A DNA stretch of 64,000 nt. Source: Microglena sp. YARC. Taxonomy: Eukaryota > Chlorophyta > Chlorophyceae > Chlamydomonadales > Chlamydomonadaceae. The translations under genes and the position numbers were made by a program. How positions within the stretch are numbered: the stretch's first letter is position 1; each line of letters opens with the position of its first letter. This document shows positions 39,701 through 51,442 of this stretch, in pieces. The notes under the pieces were generated by a model. It was not told the origin of the DNA and made no database searches. It worked only from the letters and a program-made list of their open reading frames with translations. The DNA is taken from positions 10,998,376-11,062,375 of the forward strand of contig CM039466.1 of assembly GCA_022414725.1 (NCBI GenBank), given 5' to 3'.

Positions 39701-42700
39701 ATGTATGCATTTGCACAGATGTACACAGATACATGACACATGTACGCATGTATGCATTTGCACAGATGTACACAGATACATGCACACATGTACGCATATA
39801 TGCATTGCACAGATGTACACTATACATGCACACATGTACGCATGTATGCATTTGCACAGATGTACACATATACATGCACACATGTACGCATGTATGCATT
39901 TTGCACAGATGTACACAGATACATGCACACATGTACGCATGTATGCATTTGCACAGATGTACACATATACATGCACACATGTACGCATGTATGCATTTGC
40001 ACAGATGTACACGATACATGCACACATGTACGCATGTATGCATTTGCACAGATGTACACAGATACATGCACACATGTACGCATGTATGCATTTGCACAGA
40101 TGTACACATATACATGCACACATGTACGCATGTATGCATTTGCACAGATGTACACAGATACATGCACACATGTACCATGTATGCATTTGCACAGATGTAC
40201 ACAGATACATGCACACATGTACGCATGTATGCATTTGCACAGATGTACACAGATACATGCACACATGTACGCATGTATGCATTTGCACAGATGTACACAG
40301 ATACATGCACACATGTACGCATGTATGCATTTGCACAGATGTACACAGATACATGCACACATGTACGCATGTATGCATTTGCACAGATGTACACATATAC
40401 ATGCACACATGTACGCATGTATGCATTTGCACAGATGTACACAGATACATGCACACATGTACGCATGTATGCATTTGCACAGATGTACACAGATACATGC
40501 ACACATGTACGCATGTATGCATTTGCACAGATGTACACAGATACATGCACACATGTACGCATGTATGCATTTGCACAGATGTACACAGATACATGCACAC
40601 ATGTACGCATGTATGCATTTGCACAGATGTACACAGATACATGCACACATGTACGCATGTATGCATTTGCACAGATGTACACAGATACATGCACACATGT
40701 ACGCATGTATGCATTTGCACAGATGTACACAGATACATGCACACATGTACGCATGTATGCATTTGCACAGATGTACACATATACATGCACACATGTACGC
40801 ATGTATGCATTTGCACAGATGTACACAGATACATGCACACATGTACGCATGTATGCATTTGCACAGATGTACACAGATACATGCACACATGTACGCATGT
40901 ATGCATTTGCACAGATGTACACAGATACATGCACACATGTACGCATGTATGCATTTGCACAGATGTACACAGATACATGCACACATGTACGCATGTATGC
41001 ATTTGCACAGATGTACACAGATGTACACAGATACATGCACACATGTACGCATGTATGCATTTGCACAGATGTACACAGATGTACATGCACACATGTTACG
41101 CATGTATGCATTTGCACAGATGTACACAGATACATGCACACATGTACGCATGTATGCATTTGCACAGATGTACACAGATACATGCACACATGTACGCATG
41201 TATGCATTTGCACAGATGTACACAGATACATGCACACATGTACGCATGTATGCATTTGCACAGATGTACACAGATACATGCACACATGTACGCATGTATG
41301 CATTTGCACAGATGTACACAGATACATGCACACATGTACGCATGTATGCATTTGCACAGATGTACACAGATACATGCACACATGTACGCATGTATGCATT
41401 TGCACAGATGTACACAGATACATGCACACATGTACGCATGTATGCATTTGCACAGATGTACACAGATACATGCACACATGTACGCATGTATGCATTTGCA
41501 CAGATGTACACAGATACATGCACACATGTACGCATGTATGCATTTGCACAGATGTACACAGATACATGCACACATGTACGCATGTATGCATTTGCACAGA
41601 TGTACACAGATACATGCACACATGTACGCATGTATGCATTTGCACAGATGTACACAGATACATGCACACATGTACGCATGTATGCATTTGCACAGATGTA
41701 CACAGATACATGCACACATGTACGCATGTATGCATTTGCACAGATGTACACAGATACATGCACACATGTACGCATGTATGCATTTTGCACAGATGTACAC
41801 AGATACATGCACACATGTACGCATGTATGCATTTGCACAGATGTACACAGATACATGCACACATGTACGCATGTATGCATTTGCACAGATGTACACAGAT
41901 ACATGCACACATGTACGCATGTATGCATTTGCACAGATGTACACAGATACATGCACACATGTACGCATGTATGCATTTGCACAGATGTACACAGATACAT
42001 GCACACATGTACGCATGTATGCATTTGCACAGATGTACACAGATACATGCACACATGTACGCATGTATGCATTTGCACAGATGTACACAGATACATGCAC
42101 ACATGTACGCATGTATGCATTTGCACAGATGTACACAGATACATGCACACATGTACGCATGTATGCATTTGCACAGATGTACACAGATACATGCACACAT
42201 GTACGCATGTATGCATTTGCACAGATGTACACAGATACATGCACACATGTACGCATGTATGCATTTGCACAGATGTACACATATACATGCACACATGTAC
42301 GCATGTATGCATTTGCACAGATGTACACAGATACATGCACACATGTACGCATGTATGCATTTGCACAGATGTACACAGATACATGCACACATGTACGCAT
42401 GTATGCATTTGCACAGATGTACACAGATACATGCACACATGTACGCATGTATGCATTTGCACAGATGTACACAGATACATGCACACATGTACGCATGTAT
42501 GCATTTGCACAGATGTACACAGATACATGCACACATGTACGCATGTATGCATTTGCACAGATGTACACAGATACATGCACACATGTACGCATGTATGCAT
42601 TTGCACAGATGTACACAGATACATGCACACATGTACGCATGTATGCATTTGCACAGATGTACACAGATACATGCACACATGTACGCATGTATGCATTTGC

Positions 42701-45460
42701 ACAGATGTACACAGATACATGCACACATGTACGCATGTATGCATTTGCACAGATGTACACAGATACATGCACACATGTACGCATGTATGCATTTGCACAG
42801 ATGTACACAGATACATGCACACATGTACGCATGTATGCATTTGCACAGATGTACACAGATACATGCACACATGTACGCATGTATGCATTTGCACAGATGT
42901 ACACAGATACATGCACACATGTACGCATGTATGCATTTGCACAGATGTACACAGATACATGCACACATGTACGCATGTATGCATTTGCACAGATGTACAC
43001 AGATACATGCACACATGTACGCATGTATGCATTTGCACAGATGTACACAGATACATGCACACATGTACGCATGTATGCATTTGCACAGATGTACACAGAT
43101 ACATGCACACATGTACGCATGTATGCATTTGCACAGATGTACACAGATACATGCACACATGTACGCATGTATGCATTTGCACAGATGTACACAGATACAT
43201 GCACACATGTACGCATGTATGCATTTGCACAGATGTACACAGATACATGCACACATGTACGCATGTATGCATTTGCACAGATGTACACAGATACATGCAC
43301 ACATGTACGCATGTATGCATTTGCACAGATGTACACAGATACATGCACACATGTACGCATGTATGCATTTGCACAGATGTACACAGATACATGCACACAT
43401 GTACGCATGTATGCATTTGCACAGATGTACACAGATACATGCACACATGTACGCATGTATGCATTTGCACAGATGTACACAGATACATGCACACATGTAC
43501 GCATATATGCATTTGCACAGATGTACACAGATACATGCACACATGTACGCATGTATGCATTTGCACAGATGTACACAGATACATGCACACATGTACGCAT
43601 GTATGCATTTGCACAGATGTACACAGATACATGCACACATGTACGCATGTATGCATTTGCACAGATGTACACAGATACATGCACACATGTACGCATGTAT
43701 GCATTTGCACAGATGTACACAGATACATGCACACATGTACGCATGTATGCATTTGCACAGATGTACACAGATACATGCACACATGTACGCATGTATGCAT
43801 TTGCACAGATGTACACAGATACATGCACACATGTACGCATGTATGCATTTGCACAGATGTACACAGATACATGCACACATGTACGCATGTATGCATTTGC
43901 ACAGATGTACACAGATACATGCACACATGTACGCATGTATGCATTTGCACAGATGTACACAGATACATGCACACATGTACGCATGTATGCATTTGCACAG
44001 ATGTACACAGATACATGCACACATGTACGCATGTATGCATTTGCACAGATGTACACAGATACATGCACACATGTACGCATGTATGCATTTGCACAGATGT
44101 ACACAGATACATGCACACATGTACGCATGTATGCATTTGCACAGATGTACACAGATACATGCACACATGTACGCATGTATGCATTTGCACAGATGTACAC
44201 AGATACATGCACACATGTACGCATGTATGCATTTGCACAGATGTACACAGATACATGCACACATGTACGCATGTATGCATTTGCACAGATGTACACAGAT
44301 ACATGCACACATGTACGCATGTATGCATTTGCACAGATGTACACAGATACATGCACACATGTACGCATGTATGCATTTGCACAGATGTACACAGATACAT
44401 GCACACATGTACGCATGTATGCATTTGCACAGATGTACACAGATACATGCACACATGTACGCATGTATGCATTTGCACAGATGTACACAGATACATGCAC
44501 ACATGTACGCATGTATGCATTTGCACAGATGTACACAGATACATGCACACATGTACGCATGTATGCATTTGCACAGATGTACACAGATACATGCACACAT
44601 GTACGCATGTATGCATTTGCACAGATGTACACAGATACATGCACACATGTACGCATGTATGCATTTGCACAGATGTACACAGATACATGCACACATGTAC
44701 GCATGTATGCATTTGCACAGATGTACACAGATACATGCACACATGTACGCATGTATGCATTTGCACAGATGTACACAGATACATGCACACATGTACGCAT
44801 GTATGCATTTGCACAGATGTACACAGATACATGCACACATGTACGCATGTATGCATTTGCACAGATGTACACAGATACATGCACACATGTACGCATGTAT
44901 GCATTTGCACAGATGTACACAGATACATGCACACATGTACGCATGTATGCATTTGCACAGATGTACACAGATACATGCACACATGTACGCATGTATGCAT
45001 TTGCACAGATGTACACAGATACATGCACACATGTACGCATGTATGCATTTGCACAGATGTACACATGTACGCATGTATGCATTTGCACAGATGTACACAG
45101 ATACATGCACACATGTACGCATGTATGCATTTGCACAGATGTACACAGATACATGCACACATGTACGCATGTATGCACATGCACAGATGTACACAGATAC
45201 ATGCACACATGTACGCGTATATGCACATGCACAGATGTACACATATTCATGCACACATGTACGCATATATGCACATGCACAGATGTACACATATACATGC
45301 ACAGATGTACGCGTATATGCACATGCACAGATTTACACATGCATGCACACATGTACTCATATACATGCACAGATGTACGCATGTATGCACATGCACAGAT
45401 TTACACATACATGCACAGATGTACACATATATGCACACGCACAGATGTACACATGCACTC
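27760..45460. repeat. 48-bp satellite, ~17.7 kb, roughly 370 copies, inside an intron
   Basis: The unit is GTACGCATGTATGCATTTGC then ACAGATGTACACAGATACAT then GCACACAT (48 bp). A common variant has ACATATACATG in place of ACAGATACATG. Indels are frequent from 28100 to 32900 and moderate to 39800. The array is almost perfect from about 41100 to 45060. The unit has no stop codon in any of six frames and is a multiple of three, so very long open frames appear on both strands (for example 32327-38449 and 39588-45731 on +, 39462-45302 on -). Their peptides are 16-residue Cys/His/Met-rich repeats. I treat them as artefacts. The array lies wholly within the intron between exons b and c. Confidence 0.97.
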
Positions 45461-45497
45461 ATGTACTGACAGCCCATTCCCCACCATATGCCACCAG

Positions 45498-45728
45498 GAA
45501 GTTTCAGCCGCCAACGATATAGCCCAGCGCGGTGTGTTGATGGTAGGCACAGTCCATGGTACCACACTAATCTCATTGTTGAAAAACAAAGCCCTGGCTG
45601 CGCTTGTTGGTGATGTCCGCCCAGTCACTATTGGGGACACGGCAGCTGGGGACGGATCCAAGACCAAGTTAGAAAGGCAAGGACCGCCAGCATTCACTGC
45701 AATGATCGAGGTGTTAGGCAAAAACAGG
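45498..45728 (+). CDS. ycf45: Ycf45-like R3H/AAA ATPase, exon c (sensor region)
   Basis: The acceptor is CATATGCCACCAG and the donor is GTGAGA (45729). The frame is intact and encodes EVSAANDIAQRGVLMVGTVH, then GTTLISLLKNKALAALVGDV, RPVTIGDTAA and KTKLERQGPPAFTAMIEVLG. These match the family landmarks IAxRGVxxxGTxHGxTL, LxxLVGxxxxVTxGD and LERxxPPxFxxxxEV. It joins exon b in phase 0 (DEIGTPK then EVSAAND), as the family requires. The last codon is split and completed by exon d. The sequence before the acceptor is satellite border, and the open frame of the satellite enters this exon in phase. It is the only one of three copies with a complete reading. Confidence 0.9.
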
Positions 45729-47280
45729 TGAGAATGTGAGGTTAGAGCATATAGAACAGCATGCACATGAATGGAAGCAGTGAATCCAATCAAAAGGCAT
45801 TGGGGGGAGCAGCAATTCACAGCAATGATCGAGGTGTTAGGCAAAAACAGGTGAGAATCAGGGTACTTCAAATGGCCAAGTTGGGCAGCGCTTTAGCACA
45901 CTTGAAAACAAAAAAACTGCGCTCTGTAGTGCAAAAAGCGCAAAAAATGCTTGCTGCGCCCACAGGGGGGTGCAAAAAACTGCACTTAAAGCGCAGAGGG
46001 GGTCAAAAAGTCAGCATTCAAAAGCGCAAAAGCGCGCGCTTTGAATTACCCTGGTGAGAATGTGAGGTTAGAGCATGTAGTACAGCATGAACATGAATGG
46101 AAGCCGTGAATCCAAGCAAAGGGCATTGGGGGGAGCAGCAATTCACAGCAATGATCGATGTTTTAGGCAGCAACAGGTGGGATCAGAACATAATAGAATG
46201 CATGGATAAAGAGATCAGAAGATAATATCATGCATGAATAAATTAGATTGGAACATAATAGCACGCATGAATAAATGAGATTGGAACAAAAGTATAATGC
46301 ATGAATAAACTAGATCACAACACAATAGCATGCATGATTGCCTGAATCAATGAGATCACAACAGAAGTAGAATGCATGAATAGATGAGATCACAAAAGAA
46401 GTAGAACGCATGAATGAATGAGATCACAATAGAAGTATAATGCATGAATGAATGAGATCAGAACACTATAGCATGCAAGATGCCATAAATCCAAGCAAGG
46501 GCTGGTCTCAGTCAGGCAGTATTTATATTTGAGGCCAGGCAGCTGGTGGGAGATCCAAAGCCAAGTTAGAGAGGAGTGGACCGCCAGCATTCTCTGCGTT
46601 GATCGAGGTGTTAGGCAACAACAGGTGAAAATGTGAGATAATAGCGGATAGAATAGCATGAACATGAATGGAAGCCGTGAATCCAAGCAAAGTTAGGGAG
46701 GCAAGGACCACCAGCAGTCACTGTGTTGATCGAGGTGTAGGGCAACAACATGTGAGAATGTGAGATTAGAGCAGAATAGCATGAATGGAAGCCGTGAATC
46801 CAGGCAAGGGCTGATTTCATTCAGGCAGTATTTATATTTGAGGACAGGCAGCTGGTGGGAGATCCAAGACCAAGTTAGAGAGGAGTGGACCGCCAGCATT
46901 CACTGTGTTGATAGAAGTGTTAGACAACAACAGGTGAAATGTCAAATGTGGGATGCAAGCAGATAGAATAGCATGAACATGAATGGAAGCTGTGAATCCA
47001 AGCAAAGTTAGGAAGGCAAGGACCGCCAGCATTCACTGCCTAGATCAACGCAGTGAATGACCCTGACCCTTATGGCCCCTAAGAGAAACTGCCTATCATT
47101 CGTTGCATCCCCTAGAAGTCAAAAGGGATTTGCTGAGGGTTAGACCTGGGGCCCAATGGCTAGACCTAGACCTAGACCTAGACCTCTAAAAGAGGTCCAA
47201 CACCAGCGGTGTTGTCTATGGTGAGGTCATGCAAAGGGTCTAGTAAGATCGAGGTGTTGGGCAACAGGAGGTGAGATCAC
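45729..47280 (+). repeat. Tandem array of exon-c 3' ends with donor sites
   Basis: The exon end GATCGAGGTGTTAGGCAAAA then ACAGGTGAGAATGTGAG recurs in degenerate form near 45813, 46150, 46598, 46726, 46906 and 47250. Upstream parts such as CAAGTTAGAGAGG and GGACCGCCAGCATTC are also repeated. The spacers carry GCATGAACATGAATGGAAGC. Several copies keep a GTGAG donor. Between 46190 and 46470 a 30-40-bp GCATGAATGAATGAGATCA repeat intervenes. From 47041 to 47220 I see only a CTAGAC hexamer repeat (47160-47186). Confidence 0.82.
45859..46053. mobile_element. hAT-like non-autonomous element, copy 2, with 8-bp target duplication
   Basis: Starts CAGGGTA, ends TACCCTG, 195 bp, with internal GCGCTT/AAGCGC-rich sequence like copy 1. 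It is bounded by a perfect 8-bp direct repeat GTGAGAAT (45851-45858 and 46054-46061). The uninterrupted target AACAGGTGAGAATGTGAGG is still present in the neighbouring array unit at 45725-45743. Ends and 8-bp duplication fit the hAT superfamily. Confidence 0.9.
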
Positions 47281-47299
47281 AACATATTAGTTAAGAACG

Positions 47300-47515
47300 G
47301 AAACATATATTTGTGTGTGAACAACTAATATTAAATAATATTATTATAGTGTCACAATGATATTAGTTTTTTCAAATAAATTCGAGTTTCTGGTGAGACG
47401 GCTCATCAGACTAATATTATATAATATTATTTATTCACTAATATAGTAATATTACATAATGTTATATATATAATATAATATTATAATGTTATATATATAA
47501 TGTTATACATGTTCA
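47300..47515. repeat. AT-rich TAATATTATA simple sequence
   Basis: Short palindromic TAATATTATATAATATTAT stretches. 47516-47731 is intron DNA with a weak GAACTTGGTTACAAAGC segment, an inverted relative of repeats at 53600, 54870 and 61235. Confidence 0.75.
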
Positions 47516-47731
47516 TATCCGACCCCTAAACATGTTAGCATGCATGAAGCCACAAAACAAAACATTGCTCTTATCCAAATATAATTGACCCAATCACTCT
47601 ATAACTTGAACTTGGTTACAAAGCTCCAGCCAGTAATTTTGCTGCTCGACTTCTTCGGCAGGAAAATTAATAACCTGCGAAAAAGCAAATGTTGTCAAAA
47701 CAATCAAAAATCAATCTCTCCGTAGACGCAC

Positions 47732-47945
47732 GAACAAGTTATATGCTGCGTCGCCTGCGACGCTAAAAAATGGCGGAGAGTGATCGCGACGGAGCGACAG
47801 GTGGCAACAGAAGCGAATTAGGTTCGAGACCGTTGGCTGCGTGTCAGGCTTCATCATGGTCAGATGGTCGGTCGGTCGGTCGAATGGACAAATGGGTAAC
47901 ACTGGGGGCTCTCGCCCCCCAGAAGAGGGCCCCCCCCAAAAATGG
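47732..47945 (+). repeat. Dispersed repeat family GGCGGAGAG, copy 3
   Basis: CAAGTTATATGCTGCGTCGC, AAATGGCGGAGAGTGATCGC, GACGGAGCGACAGGTGGCAA and GACAAATGGGTAACACTGGG, then GGGCCCCCCC. It is the most complete match to copy 1. 47946-48360 has no recognisable gene. Confidence 0.85.
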
Positions 47946-48359
47946 GCAGAAATTGTAGTTGGCAAGAAGTCGAAAAGGGGGTGGGTGGAACCAAAATATG
48001 GCTTTGGTTCCTGCATTAGCAAAAAACAATGGGGAGGGGGGGATCCTCAAATTGGCTTGAGTTAAATGCTTTGGGAAAAAATGAGTCCTAAAAGCAGATT
48101 GAACAAGGGTGAGCTGCCTCAAAGTGTGCTTGTAAACCATTCACCAGCAACTTTGGCAAGCCAGCCAGCCAGTTTTCTTGCATTGGAGCCAACCACCAAA
48201 CAATCAGGTCAGTCTAAGGCTTGAAAATTGCAACTTTGGAACGTAGACGATATCTATCTTCTACATTCGTACCGTATACCATAACGGAGGGTACTACATG
48301 CGGTAGCAAAGGACAACTGCAATACATATGAATAAATAATGTAATAATCATTCATGTAA

Positions 48360-48460
48360 CATAATAATAATATAATGATATAGTCGAGAACCGATATCGA
48401 TAATATAATAATATAACCTGAGTATAATAGTATAATATAATATAATATTAATAAATTGAG
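48360..48460. repeat. ATAATATAAT simple sequence
   Basis: A low-complexity TAATATAATA tract of about 100 bp. Confidence 0.8.
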
Positions 48461-48476
48461 TACCGGCGAGGTTCAA

Positions 48477-48635
48477 AAGGCCTTGACGAGATGATGCCCA
48501 TGGACCCCCCTTTCACTACGTAATACTGTCTGGGTGTCTAGATATAAAGCCTCAAAGGGGGTGGGGGGGGATCAGGGGTGAAAATATCAACTTCCGAACA
48601 TGAGGTCTGGCAACTTTATTCTTGCCCCCCCCCCC
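48477..48635 (+). repeat. Dispersed ~180-bp repeat (GGCCTTGACGAGATGA), copy 2
   Basis: Matches 26803-26990 in order and orientation: AAGGCCTTGACGAGATGATG, TAATACTGTCTGGGTGTC, a G run, GGGGTGAAAATATCAACTTC and CAACTTTATTCTTG, ending in poly(C). Confidence 0.85.
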
Positions 48636-48844
48636 GCCTGCCCCATCCCCCCCACCCTCGCCCCCCCCACCCACCCACCCTCTAGAGTACTGGTACAGAA
48701 AGCCTCTAGATCATCCGCCTTACCTCACAGGCTCAGATTGGGCAGCAGCTGCAAACTTAGTCAGACCAAAGGGCAGAGCCCTCAACCAGGAGGAGGGAAA
48801 ACAGGGGATGGTTGCAGCAGCGCCTGGGCGCCAGGGTACTACAT

Positions 48845-49020
48845 TTGTCAAATTTGTCAGCGCTTAAATCGTTCAAACGTCAAATTGGTCAGCGCTTAAA
48901 TCGTACAAACGTCAAATTGGTCAACGCTTAAATCGTACAAACGTCAAATTGGTCAGCGCTTAAATCGTAAGAACGTCAAATTGGTCAGCGCTTAAATCGT
49001 ACAAACGTCAAATTGGCCAG
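48845..49020. repeat. 32-bp tandem repeat in the hAT-like element
   Basis: Five units of AAATTGGTCAGCGCTTAAAT then CGTACAAACGTC. It is an expansion of the subterminal motif found once at the right end of copy 1. Confidence 0.9.
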
Positions 49021-49094
49021 CGCTTTCAGTGCAACAAGCGCACAAACTGCGCGCTGCGCCCACAGGGTAAAAAAAGCGTGTGCGAAATCGCGCT

Positions 49095-49156
49095 GCCCAA
49101 ACTGAAATGGAAAGACAACTATACCTTCGCCCAAACTGAAATGGAAAGACAACTAT
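49095..49156. repeat. 34-bp tandem duplication at the LINE 5' junction
   Basis: A 28-nt block beginning GCCCAAACTGAAATGGAAAG occurs at 49095-49122 and 49129-49156, separated by ACCTTC. It marks the 5' truncation point of the LINE, where such small duplications are a known by-product of target-primed insertion. Confidence 0.85.
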
Positions 49157-49162
49157 GTCCAG

Positions 49163-51442
49163 ATGTATGCACACACAATTAAGCGTGATCCAGACGTTAA
49201 CCGATTACTTGACAATGCACTCCATAGCTCATCTATGGAAGATTCAGAGAAGGGGATTGCTAGTGCTATTGAACTAGCCATAAGCAAATGCACACCATGT
49301 CACAAACCTGTAGCTAAGCGTAAGCACGGGCCCGTGAACGCATGGTATGATGATGAATGCAATCGTGCTAGACAGGCAGCAAGCCAAGCAGAACATCAAC
49401 ATGGCTCTAGCTCTGACTTGGCTGGTTCTATGCACAAGGAGTACAAGAGGATTCTCAGAAGAAAGAAGAGGAAGTGGCTAGAAACACGCATGGAGAACCT
49501 TCATACGAATCTTCGGCATAATCCGAAAAGTTTTTGGAAAGACGTGCGTGAGCCTAACAAGGCCACTACGGCAGATATCACAATTCATGATTGGACTGAT
49601 TATTTTGCAGACCTCTTTGATGTGCAAGTAGTTATTGATCCAAGTCTGGATGCTAGGGACTTTGTCCCTCAAGCTGATGGACCTCAGATAGAGGCCGCAC
49701 CAACATGGTTATGTCAAGACTTTACCACCCAGGAGGTGTTTTCTGTTCTCCAATCCCTACGGAAAAACTCCTCCCCCGGGGTAGATGGTATCCCTGCAGA
49801 ATGGTACAGATTTGCTTCCCATGAGGCCAACTCCCGATTTGTACAAGCTATGACTAACCTGTTTAATCTCATCTGGAAGACTTCTTACCCTAGCCAATGG
49901 GCTGCAGCTGCCTTGGTACCCGTACCCAAATCCAAAGGCAGTGTGTATGACAAGGACAACTATCGAGGTCTTGCGGTGAGCAACTCCATAGGAAAGATCT
50001 TCTCCCTTTGCATGCTACGTAGACTAGATGATTGGTCAGAAGAATTCAACCTCAGAGCCGCTGGCCAATATGGATTTAGAAGTGGTAGGGGTACTGCAGA
50101 TGCATCATTCATTCTTAACCATATTGTAGATAAATATAGAGAAAAGAAAAAACCACTCTTTGTGGCTTTTGTTGATTTCAAGAAGGCTTATGATTGGGTC
50201 AACAGAGACTTGCTATGGGATTGCTTAGCAAGGCTAGGAGTCAAGGACCCCTATCTCAGTATTCTGAAGTCCATGTATAATCATGTTGTTTTCCAAGTTC
50301 GCCTACATGGGGACATTGGATCCTCCTTTCCATCCCTTGTAGGAGTTAAACAAGGAGACCCCCTATCCCCACTCCTATTCGGTCTGTTCATTGATAGAAT
50401 TGAATCGTTCCTCCAATCCAAGCTCCCAAATGTAGGGGCTGAGCTTAGGGGAAAGATTCTGCAACTGTTACTTTATGCTGATGACCTAGCTATAATGGCA
50501 GAATCCCCGGCAGATATGCAAGCGATGCTTGACTGCCTGAGAGATTTCTGCGAGGCTACTAAGATGGCTGTGAATATAAAGAAAACTGAGATTGTCGTTT
50601 TCAACAAACAATTCTGTGATGAGGCCCGCATGGATCCTGATTACAAATTTGTCTATGATGGAGCACAACTTTCTACAAAGTTATCTTTTATCTACTTGGG
50701 ATCCCTCTTTGTGGATGGTGACTCAAGCAATCGTGCAAAAGCTGCTTTTTCTAGGATGCTCACTAAGGCCCAAAAGGCACACCACATGCTTCGTAGGCGA
50801 TGCCATACTATGGAGATATACAATATTGATATTCTCACCCACCTGTTTGATTCTCTTGTACAACCTATCCTGAATTTTGGCTGTGAGGTGTGGGCTCCTT
50901 CTATTCTGAACAACACACTTATCTCAAATGACCATGCTTGTGAGAAATGGCATAGAGGTATACTTAAACAAATGTTGGGTGTTTGCCAATCTACTACATC
51001 TAATATTATCATGGAAGAGCTGGGTAGAACCCCGTTGTGTTTTGCTTGGCTTAAACAAGCTTTGCGCTTCTGGAACAAGACCATACATAAAGAACCTGAG
51101 GATCTCATTAGAATGGCTCTTGAGGAATCTTTTGACTCCAACACTGGCTGGGTTCATGACTTGCGTTGTGCTCTCCACAAGCTAGGATCCAGTAAAAACA
51201 TCAACATTTTGGAGGCTGTCGATGTCGAAGGTATTATGTCTGAAGTTTTTGAGTCATGGAGGTTTAAGTACCCAAGTGACACCAATGCAGTTAGAGACAT
51301 CCCTGATGAGAGAAGGGTTGGCTTTAAACGCCTCCGATACCAAAAATGGTTCGCAGCCAACAGCAATGATGAGAATGGCTTGATTCCCTTTACATCCGCC
51401 TTACATAAGCAGGATCAGATTCGTTCTATAGCACAGTTTTAG
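49163..51442 (+). CDS. Non-LTR retrotransposon reverse transcriptase, 5'-truncated
   Basis: Open from 49106; the first ATG is 49163 (759 codons), but the true protein began further upstream. The N-terminal apurinic-type endonuclease is missing. In order it shows a basic linker with WYDDECNRAR and KSFWKDV, then SSPGVDGIPAEWYR, LVPVPKSKG...NYRGLAVSNS, QYGFRSGRGTADA, FVDFKKAYDW (catalytic Asp at residue 338), GVKQGDPLSPLLFGLFID, and LLYADDLAIM (YADD at residues 438-441). A thumb-like region follows (NFGCEVWAP; WHRGILKQMLGVCQ). All reverse-transcriptase catalytic residues are intact. The stop at 51440-51442 is premature: the next frame continues the protein. It belongs to the LINE type with C-terminal zinc-knuckle-like motif. 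It lies in the intron between exons c and d, sense to the host gene. Confidence 0.95.
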   Translation: MYAHTIKRDPDVNRLLDNALHSSSMEDSEKGIASAIELAISKCTPCHKPVAKRKHGPVNAWYDDECNRARQAASQAEHQHGSSSDLAGSMHKEYKRILRRKKRKWLETRMENLHTNLRHNPKSFWKDVREPNKATTADITIHDWTDYFADLFDVQVVIDPSLDARDFVPQADGPQIEAAPTWLCQDFTTQEVFSVLQSLRKNSSPGVDGIPAEWYRFASHEANSRFVQAMTNLFNLIWKTSYPSQWAAAALVPVPKSKGSVYDKDNYRGLAVSNSIGKIFSLCMLRRLDDWSEEFNLRAAGQYGFRSGRGTADASFILNHIVDKYREKKKPLFVAFVDFKKAYDWVNRDLLWDCLARLGVKDPYLSILKSMYNHVVFQVRLHGDIGSSFPSLVGVKQGDPLSPLLFGLFIDRIESFLQSKLPNVGAELRGKILQLLLYADDLAIMAESPADMQAMLDCLRDFCEATKMAVNIKKTEIVVFNKQFCDEARMDPDYKFVYDGAQLSTKLSFIYLGSLFVDGDSSNRAKAAFSRMLTKAQKAHHMLRRRCHTMEIYNIDILTHLFDSLVQPILNFGCEVWAPSILNNTLISNDHACEKWHRGILKQMLGVCQSTTSNIIMEELGRTPLCFAWLKQALRFWNKTIHKEPEDLIRMALEESFDSNTGWVHDLRCALHKLGSSKNINILEAVDVEGIMSEVFESWRFKYPSDTNAVRDIPDERRVGFKRLRYQKWFAANSNDENGLIPFTSALHKQDQIRSIAQF

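Noticed and set aside
27760..45460. Open frames of up to ~2000 codons on both strands in the 48-bp satellite as genes
   Set aside because: All six frames are equally open because the unit lacks stops and is a multiple of three. The peptides are pure 16-residue repeats without start context or domain.
12638..45460. CRISPR arrays
   Set aside because: Repeats abut directly with no unique spacers, and the context is eukaryotic.
22025..45728. A plastid-genome ycf45 gene
   Set aside because: The reading is split by GT-AG introns full of nuclear-type satellites and transposons, so a nuclear copy is far more likely.
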